Below are positions 1 through 11,601 of a DNA stretch of 64,000 bases, one piece after another. The first letter of the stretch is position 1. The number at the start of each line of letters is the position of its first letter. Source of the stretch: Paraglomus occultum (taxonomy: Eukaryota > Glomeromycota > Glomeromycetes > Paraglomerales > Paraglomeraceae); contig CAJVPJ010000006.1 of the NCBI GenBank assembly GCA_910592205.1, forward strand, positions 1-64,000. The letters run 5' to 3'. The notes beneath the pieces were generated by a model. That model had not been told where the DNA came from. It saw nothing but the letters and a program-made list of their open reading frames with translations, and did not search any database. A program made the translations under genes and the position numbers.

Positions 1-1410
1 TATTGTTCGCAGGCCATACATTTCTTGCATGCGGTTGTCCACGTTGTACGCGATACTCGGCAGTAATTAAATTTCGAGTGGTCTTTCCGTAGATTGACTT
101 TACTTGGAGAAGGTTGCGTATACCGACCGATCTCCCCCACACCTTCTCTATTTCCACATTCACCTTACCGATCTCCACCTTCACTTTCTCTTCCATCCGC
201 CTCATCTTCTCCTCCATTACATAATTGGCCCCAATGCAGAACGGCGCCAAAACGGTAACCGCCGTGCCGGCCATCTTCGATCGATATCCGACTAGCATGT
301 TAACGGAGAGTTGTTGCTCGTATTGTTCGCAGGCCATACATTTCTTGCATGCGGTTGTCCACGTTGTACGCGATACTCGGCAGTAATTAAATTTCGAGTG
401 GTCTTGCGGTAGATTGACTTTACTTGGAGAAGGTTGCGTATATTTTCGATCGATATCCGACTAGCATGTTAACGGAGAGTCGTTGCTCGTATTGTTCGCA
501 GGCCACACATTTCTTGCATGCGGTTGTGCGATACTCGGCAGTAATTAAATTTCGAGTCGTCTTTCGGTATATTGACTTTACGTGGAAAAGGTTGCGTATA
601 TCTTCGATCGATATCAGACTAGCATGTTAATGTCCACGTTGTACGCGATACTCGGCAGTAATTTGAATTTTCAATTCCAACTAAAGCCTCTGAACTGGTC
701 ACAATCCGTTCCGACTGAACGCTTTCGTCTTCTTGACCGTCAACTTGGTTAACAATGTCAATTATTGCTGCACTAAAGCAGGGTCATCGGAATTATTGTT
801 CAATTCCATAGCTTTGTTGATATTTATAAAGTTTTCTTTGGATCATTTATCGATAATTGCTGAATGAGATTAACGATCTCAATTTCGGTTTCATGAGCCT
901 CATTTGAAGCAGTATCCGTTTCCAAGCAATTATGCTATCACGTGGTTTTTTGGTAAATTGATTTGATCTGAAGAAGGTTGGGTATGTCTTCGAACGAAAT
1001 CCGACTAGTATGTGCGCCAAATTAATTTCCACGTTGTACGCGATACCCGGCAGTGAAGGGCTGGTGAATTTGAATTTCGCGTCGTTTCCGGTAGATCGAC
1101 TTGACGTGAAGAAGGTTGCGTATATCTTCGAATGAAACCAGATTAGCATATGAATGTCCACATTGTACGCGATACTCGGCAGCGAAGGACTGGTGTAATT
1201 TGAATTTCGCATCGTTTTCCGGTAAATTGATTTGACCTGAAGAAGGTTGGGTATGTCTTCGAGCGAAATCCGACTAGCATGTGCGCCAAATTAATTTCCA
1301 CGTTGTACGCGATACTCGGCAGCGAAGGGCTGGTGTAATTTGAATTTCACATCGTTTTCCGGTAAATTGAAGAAGGTTGGGTATGTCTTCGAACTAAATC
1401 CGACTAGTAC
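1..1410. repeat. Complex tandem repeat field
   Basis: A motif reading CGATACTCGGCAG recurs at about 51, 371, 529, 646, 1041 (one change), 1170 and 1310. It is normally preceded by a GTACG-type run and followed by an AATTTCGAGT or AATTTGAATTTCGC stretch and an AGAAGGTTG run. Spacing is irregular (about 117-158 bp, with larger gaps of 320 and 395), so this is a higher-order or partly scrambled array rather than a clean satellite. The left units carry an insertion of unrelated C-rich sequence at about 122-235. Short open frames here on both strands simply reflect the repeat and I do not call them genes. The array runs off the left edge of the window. Confidence 0.85.
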
Positions 1411-2180
1411 TGGGTGCGATCGACCTCTGGACCGCTCATGTCGTTCCTCACAGCTTGCATCATGAAAAGACGTTAGAACGGCAAAGAGTTAGAGACACGA
1501 AACCGGAGAATAGAATAGTAATTGTAAAAAAGAAACGATACGGAAACGTTGCGTTGTAGATAATATCGATTTTTGTCGAAAAAACATTTGCGTATGGAAA
1601 CATTCTTATTTTGCTAGACGCAGCGTTTCACGCTACGGTTCGAATGGTATTTCAGTTCGATCTATTAGAAGCAATACAAAATATCGTAAATGAAAAACGA
1701 AAGTAACAAAAACGATAACGGGAAACGATTCTGCTCAGGGAGATCAATCACGCAAAAAAATATCAAAGCCTTTTCGAAAACATCCAAATACCTAGTGCCA
1801 AGAAACAGTTTTGGACGCTACTTGAAAACTTTATGTAGTTGAGGCTGTAACGTCCTACCAACCAACGTTGGAAACCGGGAGGAAATCCAAACCGCAATGC
1901 AAACGTGCATAATGATATTCCCAACAGCGCGGTGGGAGCGGTTAACAAAGCAACTATTTCCACAACGTTTACTAGCAGTCTTCCCGCACTGCTAATGTTG
2001 AAAATAGTTTTCAAGCGTTTGGTAATTGATAATGCGTTCTACACTTAAGCTCTTTGGCTGCATTCTCAACTTGTGTCAAAAATGCCAAATCGCATATACG
2101 CTCGCCGTGCCCCTTCTTATCTCTAGCCACTCCTAGCGCGCTTGCATAATCTGCAACGTTTCTAGCCAGATTCGGCAAAT
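1411..2180. other. No supported gene
   Basis: Between the repeat field and the histidine-kinase remnant I see only short open frames without recognisable domains, including an 83-codon minus-strand frame at 1763-2014 with a hydrophobic stretch. Nothing here can be assigned. Confidence 0.5.
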
Positions 2181-2184
2181 CTTG

Positions 2185-3290
2185 CGAATTGGAACCGTCA
2201 TCTCGAGATGGTAAGAATATATCACCAATGTTCCATGTAAACCAGAATCTGCTTCCTTTACCAACTTCACTGTCAACTCCGAGTTTAGTTCGACTAGAAT
2301 TTTGCATAGCGAGAGACCTAGACCAGTTCCATCCCGACCTCGAGTCATCGAAGCATCTCCTCGCGAAAAGTTTTCCCAATGTGTTTAATCGACGCCGGGT
2401 CAATGCTAAATTAATGGGATCGTGCAAAAAAACGCGGGAGTGTAAGGCCAAAAGAAAAGATGGAAGAAACGCCAAACAGGATTAGCATCTTACCCTACAC
2501 CAGTATCAGATATTGCATCTACGACCATGTCTTCACTTTCTCTTATTGACAGTCTCGTTACAATTTCACCAATATCTGTGAATTTGATTCTATAAATTTA
2601 ATGATAATTAGAACGTAGCTAATTATGACTATAGCCAAAGTAAATGAAGTTCTTACGTGTTAGACAAAAGATTCATTATCACTTGTTGTAACCTCTCTGA
2701 ATCCGTCTTTACATATCTCAAAAGAGTCTCCGAGTCGTATAGAACGATCAGTTCAAGCTCCTTTGCGCCAACACGTTCACCAAGCATTATCACGTTCTTT
2801 TCTACAAATCAAAGGCGTGGTTTATCAACGTAAGCTTACGCTCATCCAATTTGGCTACCGATATAACCGCATCGGATGTGCGAAGCATTGCTTCAACCAT
2901 ATCTTGTTGTTCAGGTGTAAGATCTGTTCCTTCGAAGGCAGAGAGCGCTCCAGCAATTGCTCCCAACAGGTTACAAAGTTCTGTTGCTTTATTAAAAAAG
3001 TCATTATCATCGTGGCGACGGACATGGGTAATAAGACCCTTACCGTGAGACGTGTTGGCGAGTACTTGGCCCTAGTTCTATTAGACTCTTTGATGGCATT
3101 TATTTGTGTTTCTCGTTTTAGTTTTTCTTCGACGAGGGTGGCACGGCTAATGGCTAAACTTATTTGGTTTGAAATTTGGTGCAGAAAATTCGTTTCGGAC
3201 TCTGTCCATTTCTGACGGTTGTCGGTAAGCAATTATCCATCCCCCGATGACGAGTTCAAATGAATGGTTGCGCTGAAAAACGACACGCAT
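2185..3290 (-). pseudogene. Broken sensor histidine kinase (GAF-HisKA-HATPase)
   Basis: Read on the minus strand, the pieces follow the order of a fungal hybrid-type histidine kinase. A GAF tail comes first (WTESETNFLHQISNQISLAI near 3210-3140), then the phosphoacceptor H box ANTSHEL near 3058-2974. Next are GAIAGALSAFEGTDL and an EQQDMVEAMLRTSDAV helix, an N-box piece (LQQVIMNLLSN), VSDTG-like DAISDTGVG near 2515, and GDASMTRGRDGTGLGLSLC followed by LGVDSEVGKGSRFWFTWNI (2360-2215). A 63-nt GT-AG intron (2981-3043) separates the His codon from the rest of the H box. Frame is lost at least three times: before ANTSH, before the G box, and inside the G2 region, where about 10 nt seem deleted. 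The usual R-T-P after HEL reads C-N-L. No receiver domain follows. The remnant argues for a former member of a multicopy sensor-kinase family, now inactive. Confidence 0.8.
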
Positions 3291-4066
3291 TGATTCAGAA
3301 TATGCGACTCACACTTCGAACAAGCTTTTTTATATCACTTGGTAACGAGCCTTGCCCTATATGCCCATCTGTTCATCACGGAATGTACGCCCAACAATTT
3401 TGTTTCTTTGAGGATAATGAAGCCATGTCAAGTGTTTCTTGTATTCCAAAACCAGAACGAATTTTGTTGCTGATTATGAACAACAGCCGTCAGTCATAAC
3501 GTAGTGAGTAACACTTTTCAAGAACTGCGTATAAACATTGACGTAATAATAATGATAGAGCGATCTGTACGTTACTCAACTTTCTGTATTTGGAAAGGGT
3601 TCAGGTACCTTCGTGGTGGCCATGTGATTGCTCGCTGGGAAAGATGTTGCGTATGAATAAATTGACATTGTATCGGATATTTCAATAACTCCTATCTCCG
3701 TTGTTCTCTACAAGTAATCGAACAGCTACCCCGAGAAAATTGTTGGAAAAATGACATCATCGGAACAATTATGCTGACATCAATTAATAAACAGAAAAAC
3801 TGAATCGCTAACAAATAATATCTTCCTCTCGCGTCTTCGATTCGCTCAGGGCTTGGCAACAATTACTGCTGCGAAACGCGCACGTTATGCAGTTAATGTT
3901 AAATAATAAGCCAAGATTAATGTCTCCATGCAAGAAAGTTCTATTTTTGAAAGCCACCAGCTTGTCGAACTGTATTTAGCATTGTCGGGCTCGATTAAAA
4001 CGGCTAAAATTTATTCAATACCCATAGACTCGACATAGCAGCTTGAACGTGATCTGCTATGTACTA

Positions 4067-4546
4067 CACTACCCTACAATAAATTACCGAATTTTTTGTC
4101 AAACACATAGTAAAACATATGAAATTTTCATTTTTTAAAAGAGCTCTATTGCACGTATTTACTATGTAAGTCACGACGATTTTTGTACCAATTTGAAGAT
4201 AATTGACTGTACTTTTCGAGAAACATGGTGGTATATTTAAGCCCATCATTATTCCGACGCTGCAGTTCGGTAAATGAGGCTGTTTACATTACACATATGT
4301 TTTTCATAGATTTTCATATTGTAACATAGATACTGTCATTTCGTTGAACTGCAATTTCGGAATAATGACGGGTCTAAATATGCCACCATTCCTCTCGAAA
4401 ACTAGTCAATTATCTTCAAATCAGTACAAAAAATTGTCATGACTTACATAGTAAATACGTGCAATAGAGCTCTTTAAAAAAATGAAAATTTCATATGTTT
4501 TACTATGTGTTTGACAAAAAATCCGGTAATTTATTGTAGGGTAGTG
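4067..4546. mobile_element. Foldback MITE, TA target sites
   Basis: The two halves are long imperfect inverted repeats of roughly 190-200 bp. The left end starts CACTACCCTACAATAAATTA and the right end is its complement, GGGTAGTG. Both ends are flanked by TA (4065-4066 and 4547-4548), the target duplication typical of Tc1/mariner-type transposons. The spacer of about 90 bp carries no transposase. The element is therefore non-autonomous. Short minus-strand frames overlapping the two arms are mirror copies of the same inverted repeat and are not genes. Confidence 0.85.
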
Positions 4547-5210
4547 TATGTGGACATGACAGCACTGATTTTTTCCTTTGTTCAATTCATCGTAAATATT
4601 AATTCCTATACACGGTTGCCCTATTAAACATACAATAATATTCAACGTATTTGCCTTTGTCATTAGATTAGGCTCTTTCATATTTGTAATTACGAAATAT
4701 TCAATTACCGTACCGCTAATAAATTATTGAATATATGACAAATTTTCAATACTGTACAATTGATAATATGCAATAAGTATGTAATACGTGAAGAAGATTA
4801 TAATAATTTAAATAACAGACTAGTTTATTTAAAAATCACATATTTACAAAATGAGTATACAAGCCATAAAAATAGCCATAGTAAATAACATTCTATTCTC
4901 TGTACAAGCCTTCCAAAGTACACGAGTATCATACAATATTTAATGCAAACATATCAACCAAATACCGTTCGCTCATCAATAACAAAGTGAACAAAACATA
5001 TTGTTTGATTGTCTTTGAAAACAAATTGCACTTGGCCTACTTGCGGCATATCGACATCCTAAAAATAATATTACGCGCGTTTAGTATTGGAAGCATAAAT
5101 AACACACAGATTACAGTTAAATACTTACATTCGAGTGATCTAATAATCAACTAATAATAATGAACGATTAGACAACAAGATTATCATCACAAAAGAAGAG
5201 CATATCGTAT

Positions 5211-6385
5211 TCAATACTTACTGAAAGGAGCTGAAGTATTCAACACTTGACTATACTGCCTTGCTGCATCCAGTTCAGCAGCACTAGCCGGTTCAAAACT
5301 TTTACTAACTAATCGCGGTTTTGACCTGTCTAGAATTCTCGCCGTTAACATTTCTTCGCCTTTCTCAAACGACTTGTACGTTTCATCTCTATAATGATTA
5401 TGTTTTTTCCCCATTGTATAAGTCACCAGGAAACCCAAAATTTTTTCAGACACAGCTGCGGTTGGCCTTTTTGATGGATCCGCATCCCAGCATTTCTTCA
5501 TCAATTCTTCATAACATTTAGGAGTACCCGGAACTATTTTCGCCAAGAATTATGTCCCTGCTATCAATATCGTCCTCATAAAATGGCGTATTGTCTGCAG
5601 ATACTCCCACATGATCATGCCAAAAGCATAAATATCGGAAGCTTTAGTTTCAGGTCCGCCTCCTAGAATTTCTGGTGCGATATATGAAATCACTCCATAT
5701 TTCCTACTCTGCCTTTCATTATCAGTATGATTAGCGGGACCGCTTAATCCAAAGTCAGTAAGATTGGCTTTCCAATGTTCAATGTCCCCTCCCTTTAATG
5801 TCTACCAAAACATTACCACTGTGTAAATCTTTATGGATAATTTCCATCCTATGGATAATGTAAAGCTCTCTCGCCAACTCCCGCAACAGATCCAGCCTCC
5901 ACATCCAGGGTACAGTGATTAGACTTTGATGTAAGTAGTTTCTCAGATCTCCATATTTATAGTAATTCATGATCAAAACAATATTCTGGGTCGTGGGCTT
6001 CCTTGTGATGCCATATAATGTGGCCCCGATAGAAGAAGCCGAATTTATAAGCAAATAGTTTTTCAACTGTTAGAACGATTAAATATTTGATCAGATTAAT
6101 TACTGATAACTAACGATAAAAAACAACGGTTCATAACTACTGATAAATACTTGTCTCATTCTCATATGCTTGGGACAATACACGGGAATCATTCAATTCT
6201 TTCAGAGCGACCGTCTGAGCTGGTCGAACTTCTAGGTTGTTCCAGTAACCTCGTATCCATTGAGCCTTATAAACCTTGGAGAATCCACCCTCAGCTAAAA
6301 ATTCGGTATTTATAATCTCTCCATACGGAATCCATTCAATCTTTGTTCCTTCAATAAGTTTGCGAATAACATCATCACCACTTTG
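5211..6385 (-). pseudogene. Broken TKL-type protein kinase
   Basis: The minus-strand pieces follow a tyrosine-kinase-like domain in order. A Gly-rich loop AEGGFSKVYKAQW and VAxK-type VALKEL lie at 6385-6160, and the hinge segment NIVLIMNYYKYGDLRNYLH at about 5970-5925. The catalytic loop HKDLHSGNVLV is near 5830-5800, then LTDFGLSGPA, an APE-type SYIAPEILGGG and DIYAFGMIMWE at 5760-5605. The last part is the C-lobe (PGTPKCYEELMKKCWDADPS) to the stop at 5211. The key Lys, HxD and DFG residues are present. However, the frame shifts by one base in the G-rich run near 5780 and at least twice more between 5600 and 5545, and the first intron junction (about 6160/6070) does not join in frame. The true 5' end is not resolved. 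It resembles the large kinase families of Glomeromycotina. Confidence 0.8.
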
Positions 6386-6389
6386 CTAA

Positions 6390-7690
6390 GTATTTACAAG
6401 AAACAATTACTTTAGTAAAGCGCATTATTATACCGGAAAGCCTACAACGTCAAGCGACCGCTTCTTACCATTTCAAGCGTTTTAACGGAAGAATATTTTG
6501 CATGCACGGGTTGGAGAAATTTCCTCCGTCTTTTATAATTCAACAGAAAATTTGGCACGTGACTTACGTCTATTCGTCATTCATTCAGGGATTTTTCCGG
6601 GAAAAACAATGACAAAAAACAACAAACGCGAAGTATATTAATATGGAAGCGGCCACCTCACAAACCCAGGACGCCCTCACACTGCGTTCGCGCGGACTTC
6701 GAAAGCCACGCTCACCCTTAAAAAAAATCCCCCATTACAACTTTACCCAAAAATAAAAAACGAATAAAAAAAATAGTCGATCTGTAGTGTCTGTACAAAT
6801 CTACATTCTGCCATTATCCACCCTATATAGTACGCTCGCATATATTAAAGGAATTTCGGACTTTGAATTACGTCTTTGAAAGTCTTTTCATTCCGATTCA
6901 GAAAACAAACGTTCAAAGATTCTTTGGAAAAAAAAAAGTGTCCTATTAAGAATGATAAAGCGTCACCTGCATACTAATACACACATATATGTATGTATAT
7001 GTGTGTTGTTGTGATTGCTTAGTTAAAGTATTGTGCCGTTCACATGCTAATACTTTTTAACCTCGGAACCTGACAGTCTTCTTATATGGTGCCAATGGCA
7101 TAATGATTTAGAACTTGTTTTGAATACTGTAGAATATCGTACTATTGATATGATATTATAACTAGTAGGTAGCACAAGAGAAAGGAAAGCTGTACTGATA
7201 AGGAGATGATTTTTCTGGAACCAGTCAGTTACATAAAAATTTTGCTTGATATATGATGACCATTATAAATTCATACATCATGTTTTAGTATTAGAGGGCA
7301 GCATTCTATATCATGAAATTTTTTGTGTAATTTGATATACAGTCAACCTCCCCAGTCATCTCCTATTACTATATAGTAATAGTCACAACTTTCTCAAAAA
7401 TGAAAGAATACTTGATCGTTTAAATTTTGTTGTGAGTGTAGTAAGGCGGCGACGATAGATAATCTTTTAAGCATTTTAAATGCCGGTCTTCCGTTAAGAT
7501 GCTAACTTTTCATAAATGCACGATCTGGCGGCTCTTTCTTGAGGGAGTGCATTTATAGGCTGTTGAATGTTAACCACCTCAGTATAGTGTTACCCGCAAT
7601 ATATGTATGCGATATTTTCTTCGCATTGTTGGTAGGTCTTGCTAATTAACTGTTGGTAACCAACCTCCAATTTATAAGATTTTATTGCTC
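6390..7690. other. No supported gene
   Basis: This is AT-rich intergenic DNA with a TA/TG microsatellite-like patch near 6980-7010. The segment at about 7570-7720 is recognisably similar to 9230-9380, so it belongs to the tandem duplication described for the adjacent membrane-protein genes. Confidence 0.5.
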
Positions 7691-7699
7691 AGCAAAATT

Positions 7700-8345
7700 T
7701 TACAACTGACTCTTGTCAGTATTAGTATGCATAATAAAGAACGCGACCCACAAACTGATAATTATAAAATAGCACCCAAATGTTTGCAACGCTGCCAAGT
7801 TTCTCAAGCGCCTAGTTATCATAGAATTCCTGTATATATGCAAGTTGACAGTGTGATATAGTACTCTTTTCCTCTGGTAATGATAGTAATTTATTACTAT
7901 TACCAACCATATTGAATGTTGCGTATCTTGTACAATACGTTTTCATATAAAAGAAAACAAGCCTCAGGAGCCAAGAAATCCATAGTTCATAAAAATCTTA
8001 TTATGTCATTAATAGCCGAATACGTCTTCTTATTTTCAAACGACCATTTTATAGCTTCATTAGATAAATAGATCCCACTGTCACAATGCTAATCGTAACC
8101 CAGAATATGCAACAGCATAGAATGTATGGTAACTTGCGGCGTAGCCGCACAGCCGCCGCATGTACGAACGAAATATGCGGCTCTTCAAGATTATTTTCAA
8201 CTTGTTGTACCTCTAGAGACATATGAGCGAGATTGATCTCTTCAGCTGTTGGCGGAGTGAGTGACGGCCCGTAGTCTGTTGGCGGAGAAAGTGATGTCCC
8301 ATAATCAGTTGCTGTAGTGTTCTGTTGTTCCGGCGAAATTAACAT
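7700..8345 (-). pseudogene. Decayed tandem copy of membrane-protein gene
   Basis: This is the downstream paralogue of the gene at 9406-10225 and is co-oriented with it. The first exon starts at 8345 and shares the proline-rich block TDYGPSLTPPTAEEINL and the helical QQVENNLEE block, ending in a hydrophobic segment near 8110-8050. A second block (FYELWISWLLRLVFFYM, about 7965-7910) matches exon 2 of the other copy. A third (ITRRLRNLAALQTF, about 7830-7785) matches exon 3 and ends in a hydrophobic tail with a stop at 7700. The splice acceptor corresponding to exon 2 has lost its G (AAG before ATTTTT), and the segment before ITRRLRN is shortened so that the frames no longer join. I read it as a pseudogene, but an alternative exon arrangement is possible. 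Confidence 0.55.
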
Positions 8346-9405
8346 AATGTAATAGAAACGATTCAGAGATCTTAGGTTTATACTTGATTAATAATTGGCT
8401 GTTTATAATTTTCCATCTGTGACCAATCATGAATAGTAACAACACATTAAACTAGATAAGGGACGTGATAGACATGTATTAACCAACTATAGTTATAGAA
8501 CATATTGCAAATAAATAGTCGCCATAATGAATATAATATACCGACCATACGTTGGCATAGTAGTATCAGACGACGAGCTAATAAATTTGGTCTCTATAAC
8601 TATCAATATATTATGTAGTTACTTGGGGTTTCTTTGTTTGAATATATTCAATGCAACCCAAGAAACAAACGATCTACAGCTACTGATGCCTTGTCCATGC
8701 GAGACATTGATTACGCGAATGCCCTTGAAAATTCGATAATTCTTTTAAATTCATCTTTAACGCCGGGATTTCTTGTCACGCGTTTGTGTCCCTTGAGTTA
8801 TTGTCTTGTTGAAACATAACTTCAATGCGGTTTAACGTTCAGAAGGTGCTGCCAGTAATTTCTGTATACATATATAATATTCGGCATCGCAAATATGTAC
8901 GTTAAATGCAAATAAATCGTAAACGTTACTTTAAAACATCACAAACAACCAGATAACAATCTTAATTATGCTAACATAGTTCTACTGTTTTCTAAACCCA
9001 TAAACTTAAAAAACCTTCAAGAGTTGGTCAAAAAGAAAAACAAAATATTATAATGCACAATGCGACCAATTGCTTTTTGTCACCAAAGCATGCGAGTCAA
9101 CATAGCCAGCAATTTATCGCCAAACAAAATGCCCCCGTCGTTTATAAAAATTAAAGAAAAAAGAATAATGGATCATACATTGTATATCGGCAAGATTTGA
9201 TACATATATCTCGATATTTAGGATATTGAATGTAGTCAACCTCCTAATACAGTGTTACCCGTAATTATAATATCTAAATGTCTTGTTATGCAATATTTTC
9301 TTAATTAAATTGTTTATGTTGGTAGCCAACCTCTATCTGCAAGATTTAAATTTACAAATGTTACGACTGACTCTTGTCAGGATACAATAATAATAAAGAA
9401 CATAA

Positions 9406-10225
9406 TCAATTTCGCAAGCAGTATAGCAATGTCAACGACCCCAAAATGATAATTATATATGTAATAAAGATTACTAATTCAGAAAATATTATCCAAATGA
9501 AAAGTATATTGTATAATGTTTGCAATGCGGCGATGTTCCTCAAGAGCCTAGTTATCTTAAGTTGATGGCATTGAAGGAAATCGCCGGACACAAGAATCTC
9601 TGGATATATGCATGTTGATAGCATGACATAGTACTCTTTTCCTGATAATTAAACAAAAGTGAGTACAGATTTGTAAGACATAACGGCAAATTATCACCAT
9701 TACCTGCTAATATCCCAAGCAGATTGAATTTTATGTATTCCACAGAATACCCTTTATAAGTTCCCCATAAGATAAGCAGACGAAAACCAATCTCGGGAAC
9801 CAAGAAAAACCACAGATCATAATAATCCTATCATAATCAATTAATTACGTCATTAAGCTGCCGTCTCATTTACTTTCAAAGTTATCACGTTGTGCATTCA
9901 TTACCTGAGCTACCAGTATAATCGTTACTATGAAAACATATGCTGCTAACATCACAAGTATAAAAATACTGGTCATTATGAAATCACAGAAAATATGTTT
10001 CCCTGGTACGGGAGAAACATGCGATTCTTGAAGATTGTTTTCAACTTGTTGCAGATTGTTTTCAACTTGTTGCAGATTGTTTTTAACTCGTTGCTCCTCC
10101 TCTGAAGACAGATTAATCTCTTCAGCTGTTGGCGGAGTGAGTGACGGCCCGTAGTCCATTGGCGGAGAGAGTGATGCCTTACAATCAGTTGCCGCAGCAT
10201 TTGGTTGTTCCAGTGTAATAGACAT
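9406..10225 (-). CDS. Unrecognised multi-pass membrane protein, intact copy
   Basis: The three-exon model is 10225-9905, 9827-9704 and 9641-9406 (226 aa), with GT-AG introns (GTAATG donors) and matching phases. The N-terminus is soluble: a Pro/Ser-rich block with SLSPPMDYGPSLTPPTAEE, then a short charged helical repeat in which QQVENNL is repeated. Hydrophobic spans follow at about residues 82-106 (end of exon 1), 110-130 (LWFFLVPEIGFRLLILWG) and 190-222 (the exon 3 tail, long enough for one or two spans). A motif ITRLLRNIAALQT precedes the tail. I do not recognise the family; the decayed copy 1.9 kb downstream shows it duplicates in tandem. The start ATG is the only one preceding the conserved N-terminal block. 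The topology is inferred from hydrophobicity by eye. Confidence 0.6.
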
Positions 10226-11156
10226 AACGTAAGAGAAGGAATAGCTGATTTTGTTTCATGCTGATAGTAATAGAGAGACTTTTATTATGTTCTTTACGTC
10301 TGTTGCTGTGCGGCTGTGCGACTACGCCGCACGGCAATTCACCAAAAAAAGGTCTGAAAATTGATTTGCCTTCATTGATTGGCAGGTTGTAATTTCCATT
10401 GCTTGTAAATGTAATTTGGGCGCAATTCACCATAATTAGGTAACAGTACCAACTCTTACGTGCCGTTCCGTTCCGAATTTGTATCAGCCAATCAAAATTC
10501 CGTTGTTTTTCTTTTTACCTCCAAGACTTCTTTGCAAAAACCCCCCCCCCCACTTCCGAAAGCCATTAGAATCCTTTCTCGCAACACAATCTTTTATTTC
10601 TTTACACTTTTTAATAGAACCTTGTGTGGTGGGGATGGAACAAACGGACGTTGGGGGAGACAGAAATTGGGAACGGAACAGGGCTAGTATAGTCGATGAC
10701 AACACATTTTTGCGAAACGTTGTTGACCTTCAAACCAGCTTCTTTCATAACTAGTCTGAAATATTTGCAGAAAAGTAATTTAGTCGTCGCAATAAACATA
10801 ATATAATGCACATCATTGGTAGTTTTCATTCCGCTCACAAACCAACCGACAACCATATACTACTGTGATATCAATAGACTGTGTAGCAACTTAGTGTTCC
10901 GTTAAAATGTGTTCGACATCAAAAATATCTAAACTAACAATACCGGTGCTTTGTAAACATCTAAAGATTGCATTGTTACAGTAACGTGTCGATATCCACG
11001 TTATTATTAAACTTCTTCTATATTTGTTGGCAGTAATAGTAATATTTGTTTATTATTATTGGCTCTTATTTTTATAAGCTCGGGTATCATTGATTTAAAA
11101 TATTTGCAAGTATGGAAAATGTACATTACTAATTTAGGGGTAGTACAGTAGTACAA
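10226..11156. other. Intergenic; no supported gene
   Basis: The region contains A and C homopolymer runs near 10537-10551 and an arginine-codon-like GC patch (about 10306-10330) that is an inverted match to a patch in the decayed gene at about 8136-8160. Overlapping small open frames at 10460-10860 on both strands show no domain. Confidence 0.45.
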
Positions 11157-11157
11157 T

Positions 11158-11601
11158 ACAGTGAACCCTGGCTTATTCCGAGCTCGGGAATTAGGGAATT
11201 TGATGCGTCACCCTGCATTGCACGTTTCTAATTATGCAAGCCCGTGATTGTCAGGGATTTGTAGTTATGATCTTACTACGTGTTACATTAATAATATTAA
11301 TATGCGTTACGGAAAGAGATCTTTATAGACTTTTAAATGAAACATGATTAGAGGAAATGAAGTGCCTGATAGTGACGAATTTATTGAACACGTTGTTGAG
11401 TTATACAGAAAACCGTCAGATGTGCATGTCGCTGATGATAATAAAGTTGACGATAGTGTTGAATTACCGATTGTAAATTGCAGCAGTTTAGAGATTTGTA
11501 CAACAGCAGAAAGCATGTTAATGCAATATCGTTATATCAGTTTAAAATCGATGAATGTAATGAAACAAACGATAATAGGTGAGTTTTTTAATCAGAAGTA
11601 A
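11158..11601 (+). mobile_element. Pogo-like DNA transposon remnant (5' end plus transposase tail)
   Basis: A terminal-repeat-like sequence, ACAGTGAACCCTGGCTTATT, starts at about 11158 and continues with CGAGCTCGGGAATTAGGG. This resembles the ends of pogo/Tigger elements. Downstream, an open frame (11344-11601, 85 aa) has an acidic stretch followed by a helical segment ending TIIGEFFNQK, like the C-terminal tail of pogo-type transposases. The DDE core is absent and I found no matching right end, so this would be an internally deleted copy. The assignment is by pattern resemblance only. Confidence 0.4.
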
